Positions 1 through 11,800 of a stretch of 64,000 nucleotides of DNA are shown in pieces. A program made the translations under genes and the position numbers. Within the stretch, counting starts at the first letter, position 1, and every line of letters begins with the position of its first letter. The notes beneath the pieces were generated by a model. The model did not search any database and was not told the DNA's origin. It worked only from the letters and a program-made list of their open reading frames with translations. The stretch comes from Mesaphorura yosii (lineage: Eukaryota; Arthropoda; Collembola; Poduromorpha; Tullbergiidae): positions 1 to 64,000 of the forward strand of contig WIXG01000141.1 in assembly GCA_009869945.1 (NCBI GenBank), written 5' to 3'.

Positions 1-755
1 TTCTGCTCTGTGAGCAATGGCTGTTAAAATGTCCCGACACATTTTGCGCGGAGAATAATGATGCTTCATGTTTGATAGGCTGAATCTGTCCATAAAATAA
101 TATTGAGTGTGTCATGTATTCGAGTCATGACGCGGAGCACCAGTCGCCAAACCTTGAGCGCTTTGGTTTGGGTGACAGTGCCGTAATTTATCGTGCAAAT
201 CGAGGGACGCGACAGTAACTAAATAATTCATCATCTCCTGAGAATTAGATGAGATAGTTTTTTAAATGAAAATCAATCGGTCCTCTTCTCCGCTGCTGTG
301 CACCAGCACTGCGGAACAGAAAAGCCTGATAGCGACTGGGAGCTCAAACTGAAATAGCAGCAAGCAATTGGCAAAGGCACGAAGTCTCACTTGGGACTGC
401 CACGAAATACACAGCAAAAGTATTAAAGTAGGAGACAATTTGAGACAGGGCTCTGGAATTAGATATTTGAGAGGATGCGTATCGAGAGAGTGGATCGAGA
501 TAAACGACAAGAACCTCTTTAAATTGAATTGAATGAGACATGCATTCCTTTCATGCCCAGACTCCTCGTGATACACTAATACTTTGATGCTATTTATATT
601 ACATTATTATTTCATTACTCCGTATTCCCCATTCAGCTCAATTAGTCATGTTTTCCACTTCATTTTTATTGCCGGCTGAATTAAGCCAACCTGCTTCGCA
701 CGCCTACATGCAACGTTCGTTCATTTTATCTCATCCTTCATTTTAAACTCCACAG
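1..755 (+). other. Tlx intron upstream of the homeobox exon (left part off window)
   Basis: This stretch precedes the Tlx homeobox exon and ends in a splice acceptor (ctccacag, AG at 754-755). Tlx genes usually have an upstream exon coding for the N-terminus with an Eh1 motif. I find no reading frame resembling it here, so that exon most likely lies to the left of the window. No other feature seen. Confidence 0.6.
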
Positions 756-984
756 CATCACTGGCACTGTCGAGACGCATCGGACATCCGTACCAGAATC
801 GAACGCCACCGAAACGGAAGAAGCCACGAACGTCGTTCACGCGACTGCAGATTGCTGAGCTGGAGAAACGTTTCCACAAGCAAAAGTATCTCGCGTCCGC
901 GGAAAGGGCATCGCTTGCAAAAGTACTGAAGATGACCGATGCCCAAGTCAAGACATGGTTCCAGAACAGGCGGACAAAATGGAG
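756..984 (+). CDS. Tlx: Tlx exon carrying homeodomain residues 1-57
   Basis: The exon runs from an acceptor at 754-755 to a strong donor (ggag|gtgagt, GT at 985-986). It opens with the last two bases of a codon and ends after two bases of the Arg57 codon. In frame it encodes [13 protein letters not shown], then the homeodomain from RKKPRTSF to NRRTKW. Helix 3 has T47, Q50, N51 and R53. The [10 protein letters not shown] loop and helix 2 are the Tlx form. All DNA-contact residues are intact. Confidence 0.95.
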
Positions 985-3900
985 GTGAGTTTAGCTTAAA
1001 TTTTTTAAATTAAGAAATCAAGTTCGGCAGCCACAGATTAAGACTACCAATTCCAAGGTCAACTAAGGAAAAACAAGGTGTTTTAAATACGACTCCTCTT
1101 TTAATAAGATGCGATCATGTTAATCTAAAATCGTGTTAAATTCTTTATAACCCAATCTTTTTCTTGTGCATAATCAAGCTCGCTCCGCCGCGCTGTGACA
1201 TGATCTTGTCTCTCTGCCCCGTGTGAATCAGTTGACTATGAATTAGTTGGAAGGGTTACAGACGTAAAGTAAATTGAATGCTGACTACCGGAGCATTTGT
1301 TGCATATTAAGTAGGCAGCCAGCAATCGAACAAGTCGAGTCAGTTTTTTTCGGCGACTGTCGCCAACGTTACAGCATTACAATGAAGTCAAAAGTTTTCA
1401 TGTTTAAAGTAGAAATTTAGCAGTAGTCATGTACTCTTGGAATTTGTCAATTACATCTTCGTTTACGGGAGAGGAGAAACAAGGATTCAATCATGCGAGA
1501 TATTTGCCGAGTTCTTCCCCGAAAAAAAAAATTTTAATGGTACTTAAATTCTAAGCGATTGTTGCGTATCTCGATTACATGCATTCTTCACCAAAATGGG
1601 TTTTCTATTTGTAGTTGAGCATAAGTGGCTTGTCATGCCATACGCAGAAGGAAGTACAAATACCTGAACTTCTATTTTTGAGATTTGGGACTAAAACAAT
1701 CGAGAGGAAAGAGTATAAGTGTTGGCCTGATAAGAATGAAAGAGTTTAGTCAATAATTGCGTTAAAATCTACTTTTATAAAACTGAGTCGATTGAGAAGG
1801 TGAAGCAGTATGGAATGAGATTCGAGAGTGTCTTCCGCAGTGCACAAATGCAGTGGGTTAATGGAGTTAAATGAGAATACGGTGTACGAAGCATTTTATT
1901 TTTATCAATTCTATTTAGATTGCACTCTGTCTTCCTCTTCTTGCCTTCTTACTGCAGTTGGGCGCATTTAGCGTCACCGACTGTTTGCTTGATCCAAAAA
2001 TGAACACTTTCACGACGAGACGATTGTCTGATGGGCTGTTCAATCTTGAGCACTTGAGACAATTGACTGATCTGAGTCGTCTTTCTTGAGTAAGGTCGTC
2101 GTAATCGAACAGTGTAATGCGAGTGTACTCTAGCATGAATAAATCCATCCGATTTATGATTGCATTACACTACAAATGATACTTTTGTTCATTTCTCGAG
2201 CATGTCCTCCCGGCTGCCTGCGACTGCGATCCTGTCTCAATTTAATGCACAGTCGTCGTATCACTCGTTCGTCAATTGATCATGTACTCGGATGAATTGC
2301 TTTTATTTTAAACTCTTCGTGTAAATGTGTAAAAGGGAGGAAAACAGCGGAATAAAATTGAGGTTTTTTACCTGCTTGATTTCATCGAGCGCGGAGTGGA
2401 GATGATGTTCAGAGTAACTTTTGGCTTGGCGACACAAATGTGATACCTCTTTCTTTCCACTCAAATGACATGAAAAGACCATTAGACAAACTAATTACGG
2501 CGTCTTACCTCTTCGCCTCGTTCGCGAATGATGATAGATTCCTCCTCATCTGTCTTGACTTGATTTTTAACTTCTCCTCTCGACTACTTCTGCTCCTGCT
2601 CCGTCATCATCATAATGATATTTAGACATTAATGTAATGTTGTTATAAAAAGAACTCTGCACCTGATTAGGGCTCTGGAACCTACACGCTGCTGAAACGT
2701 TGCACGAAACACGAAAAAGGCCCTGGCTTGGTCTAGAAAACATAATGTTCGAGTGTGAAAGGGGAACGCAAGGATCATCTGAAAGATCACTTTTTATATT
2801 TATTAATATCGGTACACAAACATTGTGGATTGTGTTTGTCAAGTTTTTAAAAAGATTTTCATCACTCTGGTGGATTATATTTTCTGAGCATCGACGAGTG
2901 ATGTGCAATAGGACTAAGACTGCACAGAGAAAGCAAAAGCATACTCTGACGGGGGTTTCTCGAGGGTTAACAAAGACTACTCGAATAAGAATAGCAATAG
3001 CATGCCAAACCGTAGTAAAGAATAAGAAACTTTTTTCTCAGTTCGACTGGATAAAGAGATAAACTTCAAGCAAGTCTTGGGGTATTATGCGCTGAGGCTG
3101 TCGTGTCATCGTCTACCAGTTTAAATTCTTCAAGTTTGTAGGAGAGACACATTTGAGATTTGAGGCGTCTGACAGCAGTGCAGCGCAGATCGGGCCATTC
3201 ATTTCAAAGATTTGATTACGGGATTCAATTTTTTTTTATTGCGGCATGCAGCAATATTTCAGTTTAGTTCAACAAAAAGAAGTTTCCTGCGAAAAACTCA
3301 AATTCTGCGGAGTTCCTTCCATTAAAATGATTAGAATCCGTTTTATGAGATACGCAATGATTTACGCATGGTTTTAAGACGAGTTGGATCATCCGACAGA
3401 GTACACATTTATTAGTCGGACGTCATTCTTGAAGCAGAACATGTAGTATGAAGCAGCATCAGCACTGTTCTCCCTTGGCCGTCCGTTTAACAATGTTGCT
3501 ATTAATATTAAAATTTATTGCCATTTTCCCCGTGTACATTAAGATAAGATAAGACTCGCATAAATTGAAATTGTTGAGTTGTGGAACAAGCAATTTCGTG
3601 TTTTAATGAGGTGTAGTGTAATAGTAATGAGTAGTAGTTAAATGCTCAAATGGCCAAAACAAGTTATTGCTCCAATACAAATGAAAATGAATTTAGCGCT
3701 ATCGCCCGGTGCATTGATTGAGCATGCATTTACAAGTACATAATTTATGGTGTGCTCTGCCGACATTTTTATTCTTTCAAGTTCATTTGATAATCGCTCA
3801 GATGCAGCTCTGAGAACCAAGTACAAGTGCTCAATCTGGTTTCTCAACCCTGTCGCGTAAATCAGTTTCGAGTTTGAAATGCAGATGCTTTTAATTTCAT

Positions 3901-5145
3901 CAAGAAAAGTGTCTCGGATTTGTGTGGGAAGAAATTTACTTAGAATCAAATATGGAGAGGATGCATTCGATATCGACATGATCGTCAACGACAATACGGC
4001 TAGGTTTCACTGCCACTCCTTGCATGAACATTCGGAGCACGAACACTCGCCATTGATTTACATATTTATTTTCTTCAACAGAGTCGAAAATTGCATGCGA
4101 TTAAATGAACCGTACCACATAAAAATATTCACGTATCGTGCTCGTGAGCACAATAACAGAAGTTGTGAGCATTTCCAAATGTTTTACACGAGAAGTACGA
4201 ATCAAGACAACTTTTGACCTTTAATTACTTACAAATCGACGATTGGGCAAAATTTACATGTACATGAGAAGAGTTCGCTTGTAAAAATTCGCTTGCCTGT
4301 GATCGTAGGGCTGCCGAACGTTTTATTGTTGTTATATAACAATAACGCATTATAATAAAAGCATTTACCACAAACTTATCGCTTTCAGTCTACCAACAAC
4401 CACAACCGGGCCATTTGAGCGTTGAGTCCGTGTTTTGGGACAAAATGTATGAGAACAAAAGTCATCGTTAAGACAAGTGAACTCCGTGCGACACGCAATC
4501 CGTGTATTAGTAGTTTGTCTCATCGTCATCAACAAAACTTGTAAAAACTATTTGGCTGATAAAATGTTACTTTGTGTATGAAACGCATTTGGTACAAATT
4601 ACATTTTGAATGAAAATAGGACTCGAGTGCGACGACAAAATTTCTTATTATGAAATTGCATGTTACCATTTTACTTCCTCTTGCGACTATGACCGCAATG
4701 ACAGGTAGAGAGGGACTTTCATCAACCAAGAGGCCGTGATTATTTTGATGACTATTTCTTTGAATCACCCAAGCCTAGCTGTATGTAGGGCGGGCATAAT
4801 TCTTAGCTCTGTGAGAATGCTTTTGAGGAAAGTGAAACTCAAATCTTGTTTTAATATTCCAGGCGCCAAACGGCGGAAGAGCGCGAGGCGGAGCGTCAGG
4901 CGGCTTCCCGGCTGATAATATCGCTGCAGGCGGAAGCCATCTCTAAGAACGTGTACGGCGGTGAGAGTGGACAGTTGGGATCAACACAATCCGGACGGCA
5001 CGTCCCGCCGCCGTGGGGTCAAGCAGGTGGGTCACTTGCTCCCATGGGAGTCATGGGACCAGCCGGGGACGGCACGCAAACTCAGCTCTCACCGCCGACT
5101 CAAATGTCACCGGCTGAAGTCAAGTATCTTCAAATTAGTTGCTGA
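756..5145 (+). CDS. Tlx: Tlx / C15 homeobox transcription factor, 5' partial, two exons (756-984, 4863-5145)
   Basis: Sequence-specific nuclear transcription factor of the NK class, Tlx (Hox11) family, orthologue of Drosophila C15. Joined exons read [20 protein letters not shown] at the start of the homeodomain, [12 protein letters not shown] in helix 3, then [18 protein letters not shown]. These are family hallmarks, including Thr at homeodomain position 47 (QVKTWF), a feature shared by Tlx and Lbx. The exon junction splits the codon for Arg57 (AG|G). After the homeodomain comes LQAEAISK, as in C15, then a Gly/Pro/Gln-rich tail of about 60 residues ending in KYLQISC and a TGA. The N-terminal exon is outside the window. 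Family assignment is very secure. The exact C-terminus depends on no further exon being used. The gene lies on the same strand as Lbx, 27 kb upstream of it, matching the NK-cluster arrangement. Confidence 0.93.
985..4862 (+). other. Tlx intron within the homeodomain codon 57
   Basis: A 3.9 kb intron bounded by gtgagt and attccag. Open frames inside it (for example 2700-3062 plus and 3638-3994 minus, both under 125 codons) show no family similarity I recognise. No repeat or RNA gene seen. Confidence 0.8.
4863..5145 (+). CDS. Tlx: Tlx last coding exon
   Basis: The acceptor AG is at 4861-4862. The first base completes Arg57 (AG|G), and the frame continues [33 protein letters not shown], then a low-complexity tail with [18 protein letters not shown] and LSPPTQMSP, and stops with TGA at 5143-5145. 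The block directly after the homeodomain is strongly conserved in the family, which fixes frame and splice phase. The vertebrate C-terminal ALQNLQPW-type motif is not seen, so either this lineage lacks it or a further exon exists that I cannot find. Confidence 0.93.
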
Positions 5146-5879
5146 TGGTGAATTTGAATTTCATACTCCCATTCCATTAAGCGCAAGCTCACAAAATTTC
5201 CATTCTTCTGCGTTGAGTCTTTACCATTTTAGTCATCAGTATATTTTATCTTTTCCGTTTGCAATGCGACAACTCTTTTTCTCTCATGAACGTCGTTTAT
5301 GCTATTACTCCAGTTGCGTTTCCTCTGCATGACGAGCAGTAGAAATTGTCATCACTACCTCTGCGAGTTTCCAAAGAAAGTCTCAAAAGTCTCATGAATA
5401 GTTATTTTTTTGCATTACTTATTATTATTGTCTGTTACCCATTATTAAGTACTTGTACCAAGCGAGCATGAAAATTAATGCGAGACATGTTGAAAGGTCA
5501 TTACGTTGTTACAGGAAATTATTCTTAGCTTTACTTAGCATAAGGGATTTGGGAATTGGGCGGCCAGCTCTGGCCCCACGATAAGAGGAAGGGCAAAGTT
5601 TAGTTCCAAGTGAAACTCATAATCATGCCATGTCGTGGCCCCAAGTATTATTAATCTTGTAAGAAAGACGTGAACCCATTTTAATAAGAGTGCGATGGTT
5701 CCGAGAGAGCATGAATGGGATTTCAAATCAGCGCAATTGCAATTGCAGTTGTTTTGGCGATTAAAAACGAATTTGATTGACAAATTAGCAAAGTAGATCG
5801 TCATTATTCGATAATATTTCCATGGACTTTTAGTATGCACCATGCAATTAGACATGGCGGAAAAGTTAGAATGCTTGCG

Positions 5880-5885
5880 AATAAA
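5880..5885 (+). terminator. Candidate Tlx poly(A) signal AATAAA
   Basis: An AATAAA found downstream of the Tlx stop, 735 bp away, in an AT-rich context. It would give a 3' UTR of about 0.75 kb. No clear GT-rich element follows, and another AATAAA cluster lies near 6461, so the true end is uncertain. Confidence 0.3.
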
Positions 5886-8800
5886 ATAACAAATTACGAT
5901 TTCTCTATTTATTGTCAGTACACGATTGCTTATAAATTGATAAACTATTTTACTGTAGATGACACGTTTGCGTGTAATATGTGTATTGTAATTTCATCGC
6001 ATGCTAGTTAAATATATGTACAGAGCAACATATGCAAATGATTTGAGTAAAGTGAATGGTGGCGATGGCAGCAAAGGTTGTGAGGTTCCTAAATGCATTT
6101 GATTGGACAAAAAGTCCAATTTAAATTTAATGCACGCTGTGCTGGCTAGTGTTTATTAAAGATTTGCTGGCGGTCGTGCGAAAATTTCTTTGTAGTGTGC
6201 AGTGTAATTGTAAATTAGTTTTTAGCTTTCAACATGCAGTGAAGGTCATTTCCCAAATACAAATACAATTAAATTAAAAATCCAATTTCTGTTAGCGTAC
6301 GTGGAAATTGCATTTATTCGGCGTAATTAAGTATTAGCTTATTGTGTACCTTATGCGCACCTTAATGATAAACTCACTCCACTTGACTGGTAGGTAGAGT
6401 ACAATTATAATTAATAACTACTGCAAATTGCGTACACACAATGTAAAACTTAAATGAGCAATAAATAAAATTAATACGTCATAATAATGGTGTCTATTTC
6501 GTATTTTGCAATGCAAACAATTTTATTTCGCCAAATATTGCTTCTTTGAGGTTTTCTGCTGTTTGATTCCTAATTTATTACGTAATAACGCTCTCAGGCC
6601 GAGCAGTTCATTGTTCATGTATTTTGTGTGGTTTGGTTCTCATGCATTATTTACACTACCTGCGTACAGCACCACCAGATACGCGTCGGGCGGAGAGTGA
6701 ATGAGCAACGGCGGTGCAAGAAACCTCACACCGACAACAAAACACAAATAAATAATTAAGGCTTACAAATTTCAGTCTTACACATTACACATGTTTTTCG
6801 GCTTGGATGGGGTAAATGAAATGCAGAGCGCGAACAGGGTATGCCGGAGCATAAAGACCTGTCCGACACGCATCAACTTATCATTATGGGCATTTAGAGC
6901 GGTTGCAATTGCAATGAACCAACTGAAATCATGCCATTCAACTTTCAACGCGGCATTAAAAAGGTAAAAGAATTGTAATTTTTCTTGAAGAATTACAATT
7001 CGATGGTAATGCGAGCGAGCGGACATCAGCGACTTCACGGAGCTGTTTGCACTGAGTTTCCTCGGATGTTGACTGTTTACTCACGGACGAAGCACGACAC
7101 AGTCACAGAACAACAGCGTGAGGGAAATGGTTGCGACGCTGGTGTAATTGATGCGCGGTTCTGAGCACGACGGAGCATCGGGAAGGAAATTATGTCGAAC
7201 AGTTCCTTTTAAGGGCAGGCAGCACTCAGCGGCGGTGGTGGAGAAGTGTGGAGGCCTGGAACGATAGTCCCAATAATCACAGCATTGCCGCGCGGTAATG
7301 GCAATAAGTAGTCGGCGTAATGATACTGTAAAACATGACTAATTACTGGGTCATTATACCAGGTTGTCTTGCGTTCAAAATTATTGTCTCACAGACAGAC
7401 GAAGATTATCGGAGCTCAGAGCACAGGTGCACCACTTTTGCCATTCGCTTTCTGACTTTTTTCGAAGAAAATGAAATCGGCATTACAACAATGGGTCTTC
7501 GGTGCGCGACGAAGACACGGTGTGTACACACAACACAAAGGCACGCCTTGTTATTACCAAACAAACCTTCTAATATGTCATTTCAGGTCTAACGCGAAGC
7601 CTCAACTTTTGTGAAAGAGAGACGACTGCCTCAGACTGTAACGCACAGATCAAACGTTCACGTTCACGGTTTCAGAAACCATTATAATCGTTCAGGGTAA
7701 TCATCCCCGTCTCTGTCTCGTCTGTCTTCATTCTTCCGAGAGATGTGCTCTGCTCAATGGGCCGTGTAAAGCACATTGTCGTCTCCGTCGATTGTGCTCA
7801 ACGAACAGAAACAGAAAAATAAGATTGCCTTTTAAGAGGTTGGTTGAAGAAACAGTCGACAAGACTTTTGGTTTCTATTTTTAGAAACATGTTTTGAGGA
7901 AGGTCAATAAAAGAAAGTGTATTTAATCTGTTTTATCATGTTAGTGCTGCTTCAAATCTCCGGCCTGGGACTAATTGCGCCTTCCTAACACGACAATGAG
8001 TGCCGACAAACCCACGCGGGGCGTCTGAGTTAACGTTTGCATACGCGTGACTTGTAACTCCGAGATCTAAGCATGAGGATAACCCGTCCTCGCATATTAG
8101 ATTAGCGTTTAAAGAAATGCAGTAAACAAATGTTAAAGTGGAAATAAAACGGGGCTATAAAATGACCATAAACTGTATAATAATAATGATATTGGATTTT
8201 ATGAGTTAATTTTTGTTAACACTTGCGGTATCATTACTTATAATGCGGTAATCATCTTTATAGTACGACTGCGACCGACATCTCGAAACGCATAAACGTG
8301 AGCAGGACGCAGGATAAAACGCGGCGCAACCCAGAAACTTCGCATGTATGCGCGCCAAAGAACGATTAACTTAATAGTAATGATGAAGAGTTATGCGCGA
8401 CTTTATGAATACTTGCGAACTGATGAATTTCAAGACGTTCAGCTGAGGGAGGAAGAAAGACATAAAACATACACCCGTGTGAGACGAGTAAGAACGAACG
8501 GGGATATCCCGAGTGTGAAGCCAATTAGATGTCATAAAGTCGGCACTTTAGAAAACTTCTCTCCACAAGAGCACCGAAAAATGATAATTCAATAATATAA
8601 AAAGAATGAAACACATGTTTCAAGGAATTGTATTAGCGTTAAAGATAAGAGAGCAATTATGGTAATATTTATTTGAATGAATGGCGTAATTTGCCTGATA
8701 CATCTCGGGCTCGGGACATCGGGACTGGTCTGCTTCAACTTTTTGGGAAGGTTCAAGCTACTTATACTGGTTCAAAACAAACTCGCACACATTCGCCATT

Positions 8801-11800
8801 CGAGCGCTCTCGCCCTTCCATTTTTATCACAATCGTGCTCCCAACAGTAATTTTTCGATGTTACACTTCCTTCGCACGCCGTTTTATGAAGAAAAATTCG
8901 GCACCGTTTAACGCTTTACTCTGATTGCAGTTTCGTACATCTTTCTCCATCAACTTCCTCCGCTACAGTCTCGGGAGACAACGATACAAATTCTACGGAA
9001 GATGTTTACGTGTGGCGGAGCGGAGTAAATGCGTTTATATGCCGGTGCTCACATGAAATTGTAACCGTAACCTTTTCTCACGTACTGATGTGATTTCATG
9101 CTGTTTATTTTGACAGTTGACTTATTATTGCAGTTGAGACTCTATTAGTCAACCTAATTGGCTTTCCAGATTTCGTTCTTACTCCTTTCCTTCCCTTCAT
9201 GATAAAGCTTCTCGGCACCTGAGCTACCTTTCTCTAAAGAAGCGCTTCCCATTTTGCCCCATTTGTCTTCGGAGCGGCGGGCTGACTCTTCGCTTCGCCT
9301 TCGCGGTGCATAATTGACCAGTTCAGTTGAAACTCAAACGTGAATGTAATCACAGACTGTAATTTAGTCCTCCAGATTTTAGGAATCTTACTTCCCCGAA
9401 TGGTAATTTGCTTCTAATTAATAGCTTCAAAATAGCAATTTCTTGGAAGAACAGACGTCCATCTTGACGTTGCTGTTTCTTTGATACAATTTTAACCCTT
9501 TTAAGAATCTAATTTGGTTTAAATTGATCGTGCGTCATTAGTCATTGGAAAGAATGGCTGGAGGAGTGGGTGGACATTTCTTTTACTCAGTAAATTAGCG
9601 CCTAAGTTATTGCAGCTTTTTGTTCATAGCTGAAACAGTACAGATACTTCGTGATTACGCTTCAAATAGATTTTTAATTAAACTCAAACAAACAAAGCCA
9701 AATAACAACCAGGCTTTAAGTCTGTCTTTCTTCCCTTATATTGCCGTGATATAACCTAACCTAAGTACAATTTAATAAATACTTTCGAGTATGGCATGTT
9801 TAAAACCGCTCAAATTTCTGCTGTCGGACCGAAAGCAAAGGAATAAAATTAATGATAATTTCGGAATCAAAAGCAAAAGCTAACGTGTAGTGGTGTCTCG
9901 TCCTATTGATGAAAAATCATACGCATAGATGAAGATTTTTCACTTATAATCTGCCCGATGTTTCCAGCTCTGCAACCGTTTTATAAACTTCGTGCACTGA
10001 GTGAATGGATTGCGCTGAATATTGAATGACGGGTGTAGCGGATGAGAGTTCAGGGCAAAAATGGGGAACAAGTGTCCAACGCGATTTCATCCTCTTTATA
10101 CAGGAGAAGTCAACTGACAGCAGAGACCAATAATGCACAAGGGAAGTGGCGGAGCAGTCGCCGCCATACAGATGAGTCATTTTCATTAATAATGAGAAGT
10201 TAGTTTTGCCGAAAATTATTCTCACCCGCATGTAAAAGCAGAAAGTCAGCCTTTCAATTTTAACGAGTGCAGCATCGAACGTCCAGACGGACAGCCGGAG
10301 CAAAGGATGACGAAGGTAAGAGTTGTAAATAATTATGAGATTGGTTTTAAACTTTTCTAGCCGAGAGTAGTCGAGGGTCGGAGTGATTGTTTCGCCGAAT
10401 TCATTTCCCAAAGCACCAGGTCTCAAGCACCAAGCACAGCACAGAGCAACCACTGTTACTGACGAATTGTTGCGACTCAGAAAAGGTCAATGGAAAGCAA
10501 TTTGAAGCGACTTGAACATGATATTTGTTCATTCATTCACAATATCGTATAATCATTTGGCATCAATTAAATTCATTTGACCTTTGATGCTTATTTGTTT
10601 TCTGTGCTAAAGATTGGAATTATTATCACAATCAAAGCAGCGCAGTGCGATGAAAGTTCTCGTTGCCACTCAAAGCCGTGCCGTGCAGTCTTAACTTGAT
10701 GAGTCTTCTTGGTGACTTTCACTTGCACAACTTGATGCATGAATTTCGCATCATCGTAATGACGGAGGAAGTATTAAAGACTAAATCGGCCATTACTTTG
10801 TAGAACGCAAATGTGATACTTGGTTGCATTACTTTTTTACGCAATTCAGACGTTGGACTTCCTTGCCAGTCAGCCATTATGATTATCGTTTCTCATAAGC
10901 CAAGTCTTGGTCGCATTTTTGAGGCTGTCGTACAAAACGAATTCAAGTACGTAATTTAACCTCGCACACAATTTAGTCGAATGTTGTTATAATAATGATA
11001 CTCGTAAGTCAAATTGTACGTCTTTGAATAAAATACATTTTCAAGAGCAGGTATCCATCACAAATCTCGAGCCATCACCGCCGTCTGGTCACCGTCGTGT
11101 TGCTCTTGAAAGAAGTCGATCTGTCTTCCCATCCACCATACGTCGTTCGTGTCATTACCGGTACTCCATTCGTTGCTGTTGCTATCCGTGTTTACAATAT
11201 AATTTGAGACAAAATGACTTTTTATATTGTCTCTTTTCAACAAATTGCTTTCGAAAGACAGGCAGGACAGAGTGCAGGGGAAGCGGAGGACCCACAAAAT
11301 ATAATCGCGACTAAAATATGGCTCCATGCGACCGTATGGTCATTCATTGCTCCCTTCCCAAACACGGTAGAGCACATGGTTTACGGAAAGCAGAAGAGAG
11401 CAGAAAAATCGTTTATTGTAATGGATCACGCGATCTCAAAGGTCTAATTATGCTTATCCTCGGGAAACACTCCAACTTGTCTGATATCGTTCACTAAAAG
11501 CTCAGTGCCTGAACACGCTGTTTACGTGTAACTCAATACGGCATTTAGGATTGCTGTTATTACGACTCGAGTAAAATTACGGTTTAAGTACTATTACAAT
11601 GGAAAGGTATCATCATCATCACAGTCATTCAGAAATCATATCGTTCACCTGTAATACATCACACATTACTGCAGCCATCAACATTAATTTGCTCTTCCTT
11701 CCTTGGATTTATTTGCTTCTCGTAATTTTCTCTTCGTTTCACATATAAAAAGCAGTCCTGTTGACATTTTCTTTTTCATAACTTTGGTGTCATGAATTTT

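Noticed and set aside
9753-9764. aacctaacctaa, like the insect telomere repeat TTAGG
   Set aside because: Only about two units inside unique sequence, so expected by chance.
9944-10453. 169-codon minus frame between Tlx and Lbx
   Set aside because: Peptide reads like random translation, with no matching splice neighbours or motif.
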